Shown here piece by piece: positions 50,691 through 60,083 of a stretch of DNA of 64,000 bases. Made by a program: the position numbers and the translations under genes. The stretch lies in the NCBI RefSeq assembly GCF_014203835.1, contig NZ_JACHJW010000001.1:6212501-6276500 (forward strand). Direction: 5' to 3'. Origin of the DNA: Micromonospora polyrhachis. GTDB taxonomy: Bacteria > Actinomycetota > Actinomycetes > Mycobacteriales > Micromonosporaceae. The notes under the pieces are model-generated. The model was not told the origin of the DNA. It saw nothing but the letters and a program-made list of their open reading frames with translations, and did no database searches. Positions within the stretch are counted from its first letter, which is position 1. Each line of letters opens with the position of its first letter.

Positions 50691-51572
50691 ATGCCCGGTC
50701 GGAGAAGCGGCACGACCATAGGCTGGCTGGTGTTGTTGCTCGCCGGCCAGGTCCTGGCGCTGGTTGCGCTCTGGCGGTTCGCCGTCCGTACCCGACGTGG
50801 ACAGCTACTCGACACGATCGCCCTCACCGGTAACACGATCGGTCAGCAGCGGATCGACGGACTGGTCGACACCATCCTGAGCGCCATGTCGGTGGTCTCC
50901 CTGCTGGCGGCCACCGCCGTCATCGGGTTCATCGCCCTGATCCGGGGCCGGATCGCGCTGGCGGTCGTGACCACGCTGCTTATCGCCGGGGCCAATGTCA
51001 CCACCCAGGTGCTCAAACACTTCCTCTACCGACCGGATCTCGGCGTCGATCCGGACCGGGCGGCCGTCGGAAACACGCTACCCAGCGGACACGCCACAGT
51101 GGCCGCATCGGTGGCGGTCGCGCTGGTCCTGGTGCTTCCGCCCCGGGTCCGGGGCTGGGGTGCGCTGGTGGCCGCCGGGTACGCAGCCCTCGCCGGGGTG
51201 GCGACCCTGTCGGCCGGTTGGCATCGACCCAGCGACGCGGTGGCGGCCCTGCTGGTGGTGGGCGGCTGGGCGGCCGTCGCCGGGCTCCTGCTCCTGTTCG
51301 TCCAGGGAGCGGACGCTCAGGTGGAACCGGGCGACAAGCACCGGATCGCCACGACCATACTGGTGCTCGCCGGCGTGTTCCTGGTGGCGGCTGCGGCGGT
51401 CGCCCTCACCCTCACCGGTGACGTGCTGTCCGTGCCACCCGAGCAGCTCAGCCGCCGGCGACTCCTCGTCGCGTACGCGGGCAGCGCGGCGGGCATCGCG
51501 GGCGTCGCGAGCCTGCTGATGGCTCTGGTGTTGACCACCGTGCACCGGGTCGTCCCCCGCCATACCGGCTGA
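50691..51572 (+). CDS. PAP2-family membrane phosphatase
   Basis: A 293-residue lipid-phosphatase-type membrane protein. The three phosphatase motifs are present: KHFLYRPD, NTLPSGHATVAAS and SAGWHRPSDAVAA. About seven to eight helices are predicted; two C-terminal helices extend past the usual PAP2 core. Substrates of the family include phosphatidic acid, PGP and undecaprenyl pyrophosphate, and cannot be chosen here. ATG 50691 lies seven bases after the -10-like TACCGT (50678-50683), so the mRNA is probably leaderless. Confidence 0.85.
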   Translation: MPGRRSGTTIGWLVLLLAGQVLALVALWRFAVRTRRGQLLDTIALTGNTIGQQRIDGLVDTILSAMSVVSLLAATAVIGFIALIRGRIALAVVTTLLIAGANVTTQVLKHFLYRPDLGVDPDRAAVGNTLPSGHATVAASVAVALVLVLPPRVRGWGALVAAGYAALAGVATLSAGWHRPSDAVAALLVVGGWAAVAGLLLLFVQGADAQVEPGDKHRIATTILVLAGVFLVAAAAVALTLTGDVLSVPPEQLSRRRLLVAYAGSAAGIAGVASLLMALVLTTVHRVVPRHTG

Positions 51573-51654
51573 CCGGACGACGTGGCCCTCCGTCGATGCG
51601 GCTCGCCGAAGTCGGATCTTGCCGTCGGGCCGGGTAACCAGGCACCATCAGTCG

Positions 51655-52647
51655 GTGACGATACGTTGGGGGATGACGGTGCCGCTGGGCGGTGTCTCGC
51701 TCACCGACCACAATGCGGTCTACGCGGCGCTGGCCCAAGCCGACTTCACCGATCTGTGGTCCGCCGAGGTCAATGGCGCGGACGCGTTCACCCCGCTGGC
51801 GCTGGCCGCCGCCTGGCAGCCGAGGCTGCGGCTCGGTACGGCCATCGCCTCGGTCTACACCCGAGGGCCGGCCCTGCTGGCGATGAACGCGGCGGCGCTG
51901 GCCGAGGCCGCTCCCGGCCGCTTCGCCCTCGGCATCGGAGCGTCGTCGCCGGTGCTGGTCCAGGACTGGAACGCCACCCGGTTCGTCGAACCGTTCCGGC
52001 GTACCCGGGACACGCTACGGTTCCTGCGGGCGGCGCTGCGGGGTGACACGGTGGACGAGGTGTACGACACCTTCACCATCCGGCGGTTCCGGCTGGACCG
52101 GCCGCCGAGCGTACCGCCGCCGATCCTGCTCGCCGCGTTGCGTCCCCGGATGCTGCGCCTGGCCGGTGCCGAGGCGGACGGCACGATCCTCAACTGGCTG
52201 GCCGCCACCGACGTACCCCGGGTGCTGGCCGAGGTGGGCCAGCGGCGGCCCGGGTTCGAGGTGGTCGCCCGGCTGTTCGTCTGCCCGACCGAGGACGCGA
52301 CACACGCTCGTGCGCTGGGCCGCCGGCTGATTGCCAGCTACCTCACCGTGCCCGCGTACGCGGAGTTCCACCGTTGGCTGGGCCGCGAACCGGTGCTCGG
52401 GCCGATGTGGCAGGCCTGGGCGGCAGGGGACCGGCGTGCTGCTGCCGCAGCGGTGCCGGACGAGTTGGTCGACGCGCTGGTGCTGCACGGGACACCGGAG
52501 GTGTGCCGGACCAAGGTACGCCAGTACGTGGCGGCCGGGGTGGACACGCCGGTGATCGCCCTGTTGCCGACCCCGGAACTGGCCGCTGGTGGATCCGCCG
52601 CGCTGGCGACGGTGATCGCCCAGTTGGGCCGGAGCACCGGGAACTGA
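51655..52647 (+). CDS. LLM-class F420-dependent oxidoreductase
   Basis: A 330-residue luciferase-like TIM-barrel enzyme. FTDLWSAEVNGADAFTPLALAA, LRLGTAIASVYTRGPALLAMNAAAL, GRFALGIGASSPVLVQDWN and LAGAEADGTILNWL are blocks seen in F420-dependent enzymes of actinomycetes (for example FGD-like and Rv-type families), where the cofactor is F420 rather than FMN. The substrate is unknown. GTG 51655 lies six bases after the -10-like CACCAT (51643-51648) and is likely leaderless; ATG 51673 is an alternative. It is convergent with the transglutaminase-fold gene. Confidence 0.83.
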   Translation: MTIRWGMTVPLGGVSLTDHNAVYAALAQADFTDLWSAEVNGADAFTPLALAAAWQPRLRLGTAIASVYTRGPALLAMNAAALAEAAPGRFALGIGASSPVLVQDWNATRFVEPFRRTRDTLRFLRAALRGDTVDEVYDTFTIRRFRLDRPPSVPPPILLAALRPRMLRLAGAEADGTILNWLAATDVPRVLAEVGQRRPGFEVVARLFVCPTEDATHARALGRRLIASYLTVPAYAEFHRWLGREPVLGPMWQAWAAGDRRAAAAAVPDELVDALVLHGTPEVCRTKVRQYVAAGVDTPVIALLPTPELAAGGSAALATVIAQLGRSTGN

Positions 52648-52705
52648 CCCGACCGTACCCAGGGCCGGGAGCGCGGCCGCCGACTGCCGACTGCCGACGG
52701 TACGG

Positions 52706-55024
52706 TCAACGCCGCCAGCGGAGCGGACCGGGGTGCACCGACCAGAGCAGCCGACGCCACCAGGACCGGCGGGCGCGTAGCCCGTCCACGTACGCGCTGG
52801 CCTGCCTGCCGGCCAGCCGGGCCTGCTCCTCGCTGGCCGTTCCCGGGGCGAACGCCACCAGGTTGACCAGTTCGGCGAGGTCGTCGATTGGCGGCACCGG
52901 CGGACGTACCCTCACCCGTACGGAGTCCGGCCCGGCTGCGGCCACCGTCCGGGCCTGCGCCGCCACCTCGGTCGCCGCCAGGTGGCCGGCGACCGGCTCG
53001 CCGGCCAGCCGCAGCGCGTCGGTCACCTCCCGCCAGGCGCCGGCGATGCGTTGCTCCGGCGGACCGATGTCGAGCCGGCGGCGACGCTGGGCCCGGCGCA
53101 ACACCACGACCGCCACCACGAGCCCGCCGAGGATCAACACCAGACCACCCACGCCACCACCGGCCAGCAGCACACCGGAGAGCCCCCGGTCCCGCGGCGG
53201 GGCGGCTGCGGGTGCAGCGGCCGACTCCACCGGGGTGGCGCTGGGCAGGGCCTCGTCCGGTGACGGCGGTGGTTCCTCCGGTCGTGGCTTGAAGTCCTCC
53301 TCGACCGGCCGTGGCTCGGTGTCCGGTCGGGGCAGCGGGTCGAACGCCACCCAGCCGATCCCCTCGAAGAGCACCTCCGGCCAGGCGAAGGCGTCCGCTC
53401 CCCGGACCGGGCCGTCGCCGCTGGCCGAGCTGAATCCCACCACCACCCGGGTGGGCAGCCCCATCAGCCGGCCCAGCACCGCGTACGCCGCCGCGAACTG
53501 CTCCGAGGTGCCGCGCTGCCCGCCGCCGTTACGCGGTCCGAAGAGGAAGAAGCTCAGGTTCGGGTACGCGTGCCCGCTGGGCGCGTCGGCGACCATCCGG
53601 TAGTGCTCGGCGAGGAACTGCTCGATCGCCAGCGCCCGGGCGTACGGTGCACCGTTCTCCGTGGCCAGTTCGTCGGCCAGCCGGCGGAGCTGTTCCGGGG
53701 TGCCCTCCTCGACCCGCAGCACCCGGGCCACCGCATCCCCCGACGGGACGTTCGCGGTGGCCAGCAGGTTCGGGTCGGGGCGCTCCCGGAGCGAGTCAAC
53801 GGTGTAGCGCAGTCCGGGCACCAACCCGTCCGGGCGGATCAGCGTGCCGCTGGCCGCGTCATAGGCGATCCGGGCCCCGGTGACCTGACGTGGCGTCGCG
53901 ACCGCCGGCACCAGCCGTCCGCTCAGCTCACCGATGGTGATCTCCTGCCGTACCGGCTGCTGCGTGGCGCCGGCCGGCACCTCCACGGTCGGCAACACCC
54001 GGCCGGCGTTGCGGTAGGTGCCGCCGACCCGCCAGGTCACCCCGTCGTAGTCGCTGAGCACGGCGAGCCGGATCCGGATCGCGTTGCCCTGCGGTGGCTG
54101 ACCCGGCGCGTCGGTGGCCGCCGGATCCGGTGCCTCAGGGGCTTGCTCGCCCCCGTCGACCGCCGTCGCGGTGGTGCGTACGGAGAAGAGTTCCTGGTCG
54201 GGGTTCAACGCCCAGCCGGAGATCCGGATCAGAGGATTCTCGTCGAGGCTGTCGACCTGCGGCGGCTGTACGTAACGTCGCGGGTCGACCGGCGTGTCGC
54301 CGACCCGGCCAGCCACCGTCGGGGCCACCACCGCGATCAGCCCGACCACCACGACCAGACCGGCGGCGGTGCCGAGCAGGGTCCGAGCCCGGATCACCGC
54401 CGGCACATCGCCACCGGTACCGACACCGCCGCCCCCACCGGACCCGCCGGCCGGTGAGCCATCCCGTCCGCCCACCGCGAGCCCGAGCGCGGCGAGGGCG
54501 GCGAAGCCCACGGTCGGCCAGATGGCGGGCTCGGCGTTGGGGCCCACGACGTAGAGCACGCCGATGTACAGCAGGGTGGGCGGGAGGTAACCGAGCAGCA
54601 CCCGACCCGCGCGCATCGCCACCTCGGCGGCGGTCAACCCGGCCAGCCAGGCGGCCACCAGCGGAACGATCACGGTGTCCGGCACCGGCTCGGCCGGGAT
54701 CATCGCGGTGAGCAGGCGGGGGATGCCGTTGCGGGCGGCGTCGAGCGCCACCGTGCCGAAGGCACCGGGCAGGTCGGCGCGGTGGGCGGTCCACCAGAGC
54801 GCGAACGCGACGTACCCCGCCATGGCGAGCACGGACAGCGGCCCGACCAGCCAGGACGGCAACCGCCGGGCGGCGGCGCTGACCAGCACCGAGCCCGCCG
54901 CCGCACCGAGCGTGAGTTGGGCCAGTAGCGGACCGGCGTAGACCCGGCCGAGGGCCAGCCCGGTCAGCCCGACCAGCCCGACCAGGGTCAGCGGAAGCAG
55001 GACGATCCGCAGAATTCTCACCAT
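52706..55024 (-). CDS. Transglutaminase-fold membrane protein (TgpA-like), catalytic residues altered
   Basis: A 772-residue membrane protein. Six N-terminal helices (about 1-245) precede an extracytoplasmic DUF3488-type region, a transglutaminase-like domain (about 450-590), a Pro-rich linker, one more helix (about 625-650) and a cytoplasmic DUF4129-like tail. In the core, RGTSEQFAAAYAVLGRLMGLPTRVVVGF has Ser-Glu where the nucleophile Cys normally stands, and ADAFAWPEVLF has Phe where the catalytic His stands, so classical protease/transglutaminase chemistry is unlikely. ATG 55024 overlaps the DUF58 gene by seven bases. It is the last gene of the FN3-MoxR-DUF58 operon. Confidence 0.83.
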   Translation of the reverse strand: MVRILRIVLLPLTLVGLVGLTGLALGRVYAGPLLAQLTLGAAAGSVLVSAAARRLPSWLVGPLSVLAMAGYVAFALWWTAHRADLPGAFGTVALDAARNGIPRLLTAMIPAEPVPDTVIVPLVAAWLAGLTAAEVAMRAGRVLLGYLPPTLLYIGVLYVVGPNAEPAIWPTVGFAALAALGLAVGGRDGSPAGGSGGGGGVGTGGDVPAVIRARTLLGTAAGLVVVVGLIAVVAPTVAGRVGDTPVDPRRYVQPPQVDSLDENPLIRISGWALNPDQELFSVRTTATAVDGGEQAPEAPDPAATDAPGQPPQGNAIRIRLAVLSDYDGVTWRVGGTYRNAGRVLPTVEVPAGATQQPVRQEITIGELSGRLVPAVATPRQVTGARIAYDAASGTLIRPDGLVPGLRYTVDSLRERPDPNLLATANVPSGDAVARVLRVEEGTPEQLRRLADELATENGAPYARALAIEQFLAEHYRMVADAPSGHAYPNLSFFLFGPRNGGGQRGTSEQFAAAYAVLGRLMGLPTRVVVGFSSASGDGPVRGADAFAWPEVLFEGIGWVAFDPLPRPDTEPRPVEEDFKPRPEEPPPSPDEALPSATPVESAAAPAAAPPRDRGLSGVLLAGGGVGGLVLILGGLVVAVVVLRRAQRRRRLDIGPPEQRIAGAWREVTDALRLAGEPVAGHLAATEVAAQARTVAAAGPDSVRVRVRPPVPPIDDLAELVNLVAFAPGTASEEQARLAGRQASAYVDGLRARRSWWRRLLWSVHPGPLRWRR

Positions 55025-56181
55025 CGGCGTACGCCATCCCACTCGGCGGCGAACTCGGCACCGTCGGCCGCGTCGAGGACGACCAGGCCGGCGGCGTCCG
55101 GTGCCGGCCGCCCCTCCGCGCCGAACATCCCGACCACCACCGACGGGTACGCCCCGCGAAGTGCGCCGAGCTGCCCCAGATCGGCACGGGCACCGGGGCC
55201 GGTGAGGAAGACCAGGGTGTCGCCGAGCCGGTCCTGCCGCAGCCGGCGGGCCACCGTGCGCAGCGGCCCGTCCCCACTGCCGGCCGGCTCGGTGCGCAGC
55301 GTGACGGCTGCGAGCCGGTCCAGGAACGCCCCGCCGGTCGCCGGGTCGCTGTCGTCGGCGACCACCAGCAGCACCACCGGCAGGTCCTCGCGGTAGGCGG
55401 CGGCGACCACCGAGGCCGCTGCCTCGCAGGCGGACTCGAAGGTCTCGGCGACACCGTCGACCAACCGGGGGTGGGCGGCGGCCCGGTTGTCCAACAGCAC
55501 CACGAGCCGGGGCAGGCTGGTGTCGAGGTGCTCGCGCACCATCAACTCACCGACCTTGGCGCTGGTGCGCCAGTGCACCCGGCGTAGTTCGTCGCCGACG
55601 ACGTACTCCCGCAGCGAGTCGAAGGTGATCGAACCGTGTGGGACCCGGTCGACCCGGCCGTCCAGGCTGCGGGTCACCCCGGCCGGTACAGCGGCCAGCG
55701 GGTGGATGCGCGGGTGCACCAGGACCTCGGCGGTGCCGCCCTGCGAGCGGGCCACGGTCATCAGCCCCAGCGCGTCCCGGCCGGTGATCCGCAGCGGCCC
55801 GATCGTCACCACGCCGCGCCGGTGGGTGGGCACCGGGTAGCTGCCGGTCGTGTCGTGGCCGGGACGCAGCCGCAGCAGCGGCACCGGGACGGGCTGGTTG
55901 CCGCAGCGGTCCTCGGCGATCAGGCTCGCCGAACGTAACCGGCCACTGTTGCGCACGGTCAGCGTCATGGTGGCTGATTCACCCCGGCTCACCCGGTCCG
56001 GCTCGGCGACCCGCGTCACGTCGAGCCGGGGCCGCCAGGCGGCGTAGCCGACGGCGCAGCCGACCGCGATCGCCGCGGCGACGCCCAGCAGGGCCAGTTC
56101 CGCGTACCCGAACCAGAATCCGGTCACGAGGAGGAGGACGGCACAGGCGAGCAGGCCGGCACCACGTGCGGTGATCGTCAT
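55018..56181 (-). CDS. DUF58 domain protein
   Basis: A 387-residue protein with two N-terminal helices (about 8-48) and a cytoplasmic or membrane-associated domain containing the DUF58 core [36 protein letters not shown], quoted as [18 protein letters not shown] and [12 protein letters not shown]. The VWA-like fold after it has [12 protein letters not shown]58 proteins accompany MoxR AAA+ ATPases and are thought to act as their membrane partners. ATG 56181 lies ten bases after the MoxR stop. The end overlaps the transglutaminase-fold gene, so the three are co-translated. Confidence 0.88.
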   Translation of the reverse strand: MTITARGAGLLACAVLLLVTGFWFGYAELALLGVAAAIAVGCAVGYAAWRPRLDVTRVAEPDRVSRGESATMTLTVRNSGRLRSASLIAEDRCGNQPVPVPLLRLRPGHDTTGSYPVPTHRRGVVTIGPLRITGRDALGLMTVARSQGGTAEVLVHPRIHPLAAVPAGVTRSLDGRVDRVPHGSITFDSLREYVVGDELRRVHWRTSAKVGELMVREHLDTSLPRLVVLLDNRAAAHPRLVDGVAETFESACEAAASVVAAAYREDLPVVLLVVADDSDPATGGAFLDRLAAVTLRTEPAGSGDGPLRTVARRLRQDRLGDTLVFLTGPGARADLGQLGALRGAYPSVVVGMFGAEGRPAPDAAGLVVLDAADGAEFAAEWDGVRRW

Positions 56182-56191
56182 GGCTGGCGGA

Positions 56192-57178
56192 TCAGGCTCC
56201 GGGGGTCGTGGCCGGCAGTGGCACGGGCACCGACGCCACCGCCTCGTGCAGCACCTGGATGGCGGTGACCCCGCGTACCTGGGCGTCGGGGGAGAGCAGG
56301 ATGCGGTGCGCGAAGACCGGTTCGACCAGCGCCTTGAGGTCCTCCGGCTGCACCCAGCCGCGCCCGTCGATGAGGGCGTACGCGCACGCCGCCCGGGTCA
56401 GCGCGATCACCCCGCGCGGGCTCACCCCGATCCGTACGTGCGGGTGGCTCCGGGTCGCCGCCGCCAGCCGGACCGCGTACGCGTAGAGCGGATCGGCGAT
56501 GTGCACCCGCTGGGCCAGCCGGGCCAACTCGCCGACGGTGGCGGTGTCGGTGACCGCCTCCAATGCCTCCGGGGACCGGAGCGTCGCCCCGCGCAGCACC
56601 TCGATCTCCACCGCCTCGTCCGGATAGCCGACGGAGAGTTTCATCAGGAAGCGGTCGAGCTGCGCCTCGGGCAGCCGGTAGGTGCCGTCCATCTCGACCG
56701 GGTTCTGCGTGGCCACCACCAGGAAGGGCTGGGGCACCGGGTGCCGCGTACCGTCGACGGTGACGGTGCGTTCCTCCATCACCTCCAGCAACGCCGACTG
56801 GGTCTTCGGTGAGGCCCGGTTGATCTCGTCGGCGATGACGATGTTGGCGAAGATCGGGCCGGGGTGGAACTCGAATTCCCGGCTCGCCTGGTTGAAGATG
56901 GTCACCCCGACCACGTCCGCGGGGAGTAGGTCAGGGGTGAACTGGATCCGCCGCCACTGCCCACGTACCGACGCGGCGATCGCCCGGGCCAGCGTCGTCT
57001 TGCCGACCCCGGGCACGTCCTCCAGGAGCAGGTGCCCCTGTGCGAAGAGCGCGGTCAACGCCAGCCGGACCACCTTCGGCTTGCCCAGCACCACCGAGCT
57101 GACGTTGGCGGCCAACCGGGCGGCCAGGGCGGCGAAGCCCTGCACCTGCTGCGGGAAGAGCGGCTCACGGCTGTTCAC
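56192..57178 (-). CDS. MoxR-family AAA+ ATPase
   Basis: A 328-residue AAA+ ATPase, chaperone-like, that assembles or activates partner proteins such as DUF58/VWA proteins. Walker A is [16 protein letters not shown], Walker [20 protein letters not shown], sensor 1 [14 protein letters not shown], and an Arg finger region [12 protein letters not shown]; the lid domain has [17 protein letters not shown]. The GTG 57178 start has AAGGAG 11 bases upstream. It follows the FN3 protein by 33 bp and precedes DUF58 by ten bases, in one operon. Confidence 0.92.
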   Translation of the reverse strand: MNSREPLFPQQVQGFAALAARLAANVSSVVLGKPKVVRLALTALFAQGHLLLEDVPGVGKTTLARAIAASVRGQWRRIQFTPDLLPADVVGVTIFNQASREFEFHPGPIFANIVIADEINRASPKTQSALLEVMEERTVTVDGTRHPVPQPFLVVATQNPVEMDGTYRLPEAQLDRFLMKLSVGYPDEAVEIEVLRGATLRSPEALEAVTDTATVGELARLAQRVHIADPLYAYAVRLAAATRSHPHVRIGVSPRGVIALTRAACAYALIDGRGWVQPEDLKALVEPVFAHRILLSPDAQVRGVTAIQVLHEAVASVPVPLPATTPGA

Positions 57179-57211
57179 TGTGGATGGTGCTCCTTGCCGG
57201 TGTGGATCGGG

Positions 57212-59884
57212 TCAGCAGCCGGGCAACGCGTTGATGTTGTCGCCGCCGTCGAGGTTGAACCAGGCCCAGGGGATGTAGTTACCGCCCTTGTAGTCGACCC
57301 GTACCCACCAGGTGCTCGCCTTCTGCTTGTTGTAGATGTACGAGTCGATGTGCTCGCCGCGCACCTTGCAGAACGCCTTCAGCCGGGTGCCCGGCTTCGC
57401 CCAGCCGACCTGCTTGTCGTTGTCCTGCCGGGCCACCGAGAAGATCTCGTTGCCGTTGCGGCCGTCCCGGTCCCTGTCGCAGTAGGTCGCGGTCTCGCCG
57501 GACTCGCCGTTGTTGCAGGTCGCCGTCCCCCAGAGGTCGGTGGTGGTGCCGGTACCCTTCGCCGTGCCGGTGCCGGCGGCGTTGCGTACGGTCACCGTGA
57601 AGGTGTAGTCGGTGCCCGGGTTCAGGCCGGTGACCCGGATGCCGGAGCAGTTGCCGGGGACGGCGGCCTTGCCGGTGGGGGCGACCGTGCAGGTGGCCTG
57701 CCCGCCGCCGGCGTTGACGGTGAACCGGACGGTTGCCGAGGTGGCGTCGGTGGTGACCCCGGTGACGGTCACCTTCGGCTCGGCCACCGTGCTGGCCGAC
57801 CTGGTGGCCGCCGGCCCGATGCCCGCCTCGTTGACCGCCTGCACCTTGACCACGACGTTCTGGCCGTTGCCCAGCCCGGTCACCTTCGCCCGGGTGTCGG
57901 TTACCTCGATCTTGTGGCTGCCCGCCTCGACCACGTATTTCGTGATCGACCGGCCGTTTTCCTTGGCCGGCGTCCACGCCACGGAGATCGCGCCCGCCTC
58001 GCCGGCCACGGTCGCCGCGGTCAGCCCGGTCGGGGCGGCTGGCCGGTTGAACGGAACCACGGTGTTGCTCACCGGGGACGCCTTGGAACCGGCGCCGTTC
58101 TGGCTCACCGCGACGACGGTGAAGGCGTACTGGGTGCCGTACTCCAGTTCACCGGCGGGGATGACCAACTCCGTCTTGGTCGACTCACCTGCTGGGGCGT
58201 TGGCTCCGGGCGAGACGGCGGTCACCGCGTACTTGGCGATCTTGTGGCCCAGGCCGTCGGCGGCCGGCCACTTGACCAACACGGTGCCGTCCGGCCGCTC
58301 CTGGGCGGTCACGCTGGCCGGCGCGGCGGGCACCTCCGAGGTCGGCACGACCGGGTTGCTGGTGCGTTCCGGTCCGGCACCCTTGGCGTTCACGGCGTGC
58401 ACCGAGAAGCGGTACGTCTCGCCGTTGACCAGGCCGGTGACCTCCAGTGCGCGCTGGTTCGCGCCAACCTCGAAGGTCCGGTCGGCACCGCGTACCACGT
58501 ACTTGATGATTTCCGCACCGTTGGCGGCGGCTGGCTTCCAGCTCACCCGGGCCTGGGCGTCCCCGGCAGCGGCGGTGACGCTGCGCGGTGCGCTCGGCTT
58601 GTCGACCACCGGCTTCTTCGGTGGCGTCGGCGGGATGGCCTTCGGCGGGTCGCCGCCGAGGATGTCGTTGGTGTACTTGTCGACCGTCCGTACGTGGTGC
58701 TTGTCGTCGACCACCCGCGCGTTCGCCGAGTTCGGCGCGTTGACGAAGAGGTGGTTCTCCCGGACCTCCAACTCCAGTGGTCCGTTCGCGCCCGGTACCT
58801 CGATCTTGTCGGTCGGCTGGCCGTTCTGGTCGAAGGAGTAGATGACCCCGTCGGCCGGGTCGGTGCAGTAGACCCGGCCCGCCCAGGTCACCGCCGCGTT
58901 CAGCTGGGTTCCCTCGCCGGGCACCTTGAACTGTCGCACCGTGCCGGCGGCGTCGACCAGGAAGACCTGCCGATTCTCGGCGACGGTAACCGCCACCGTC
59001 GGTCCGTTGGTCCGGGCCGGCAGGCTGCCCAGCCCGCCCAGGGTGAGGTTGACCGTCCGCTGTTCCTCACCACGTACGGTGGTCAGCGTGCTGGTGGTGC
59101 GGTCGAGCACGGCCACCCCGTCGTCCAAGGTGGAGATCGCCAGATCGTGGCTGGGGTCGGTGACCGCTACCGTGCGTACCTGCTTGGGGCTGAGACCGCC
59201 ACCGCCGCCGCCACCGGTCGATCCGGGTAGCGGTCCGGCGGTGATCGCCGAGACGGTGCCCTGGCTGGGGATGCCGATCCACAGCTGGCCCGCGCCGTCG
59301 AAGGCGCCACCGGTGATGCCCGGCGGGTAGTTGATCGGCTCGCCGATCGGCGTCAGCGTCCGCGGGTCGAGTTGGCGGACGATGCCCTGTACGGCGTCGA
59401 TGACGAAGGCGGAGTCCTTGTGCAGGGCGACGTTGACACCGAGTCCGGCGGTGGTCCGGGTGGTGGCGCTCACCTGCAATGTCGCCAGGTCGAGGGAGCT
59501 GACCAGGCCGGTGTTGAGGTCCCGTAGCACCAGCAGCCGATCGGTCTGGGCCACCTGCACGGGATGGGTGCGGCCGGTGGGCACCTGAACGCGGGTGTCG
59601 GCCCGACCGGTGAGCCCGTTGACCCGAGCGAGCTCGCCCTTGGCGGCGCTCCACAACCAGGAACTGGCGTCGTAGCTGGCCACCGCGTTGTCGGCCGCGC
59701 CGAGCCCCAACACGGTCAGGCCCATCGCGGCGACCAGGGCCCCGACCGTGCCGATCGTGACGACCCCGCCGCGTATCCGCCGGGACCGCCGACGAGGTGT
59801 CGTCGCTGGATCGACCGGGTCGTTGCCGATGCCGCCGCCCATGCTGCCGTTGCCTGTGGTGACCACAGCCGGCCGCCTCCCCAT
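57212..59884 (-). CDS. Membrane-anchored protein with propeller-like region and FN3 repeats
   Basis: An ~890-residue protein with a cytoplasmic Arg-rich N-terminus, one transmembrane helix (about 40-65, VVTIGTVGALVAAMGLTVLG), and a large external part: a region of repeated strands (about 80-430) resembling a beta-propeller (TDRLLVLRDLNTG, FDGAGQLWIGIPSQG, NRQVFLVDAAG), then three to four fibronectin type III domains (about 440-800, such as APRSVTAAAGDAQARVSW, YRFSVHAVNAKGAG) and a C-terminal domain with Cys and Trp (NKQKASTWWVRVDYKGG) that looks SH3-like. ATG 59884 is used; a longer frame reaches 59947. It heads the MoxR/DUF58/transglutaminase-fold operon and may bind cell wall. Confidence 0.8.
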   Translation of the reverse strand: MGRRPAVVTTGNGSMGGGIGNDPVDPATTPRRRSRRIRGGVVTIGTVGALVAAMGLTVLGLGAADNAVASYDASSWLWSAAKGELARVNGLTGRADTRVQVPTGRTHPVQVAQTDRLLVLRDLNTGLVSSLDLATLQVSATTRTTAGLGVNVALHKDSAFVIDAVQGIVRQLDPRTLTPIGEPINYPPGITGGAFDGAGQLWIGIPSQGTVSAITAGPLPGSTGGGGGGGLSPKQVRTVAVTDPSHDLAISTLDDGVAVLDRTTSTLTTVRGEEQRTVNLTLGGLGSLPARTNGPTVAVTVAENRQVFLVDAAGTVRQFKVPGEGTQLNAAVTWAGRVYCTDPADGVIYSFDQNGQPTDKIEVPGANGPLELEVRENHLFVNAPNSANARVVDDKHHVRTVDKYTNDILGGDPPKAIPPTPPKKPVVDKPSAPRSVTAAAGDAQARVSWKPAAANGAEIIKYVVRGADRTFEVGANQRALEVTGLVNGETYRFSVHAVNAKGAGPERTSNPVVPTSEVPAAPASVTAQERPDGTVLVKWPAADGLGHKIAKYAVTAVSPGANAPAGESTKTELVIPAGELEYGTQYAFTVVAVSQNGAGSKASPVSNTVVPFNRPAAPTGLTAATVAGEAGAISVAWTPAKENGRSITKYVVEAGSHKIEVTDTRAKVTGLGNGQNVVVKVQAVNEAGIGPAATRSASTVAEPKVTVTGVTTDATSATVRFTVNAGGGQATCTVAPTGKAAVPGNCSGIRVTGLNPGTDYTFTVTVRNAAGTGTAKGTGTTTDLWGTATCNNGESGETATYCDRDRDGRNGNEIFSVARQDNDKQVGWAKPGTRLKAFCKVRGEHIDSYIYNKQKASTWWVRVDYKGGNYIPWAWFNLDGGDNINALPGC

Positions 59885-60083
59885 ACGTCGCAAACGTCTC
59901 TGGTCAGTGCTGACGCCAGCGTTCCACGCCGAGCCGGGTGCCATCATATGGCCTGGCCATTACGTGCGGTAACCCGATCTGTCCGACTATGGACACTTCG
60001 ACGCGGCGTGGCGGACACGTCGGTCCTTCACGTCATCGTTGCAGGTCAGGTGGCTGTGGCGGAACCGTGGTGGTGACGTTTCG

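Noticed and set aside
57032-59230. A 732-codon rightward frame opposite the FN3 protein
   Set aside because: Antisense shadow in a G/C-rich gene, with no domain or ribosome site.
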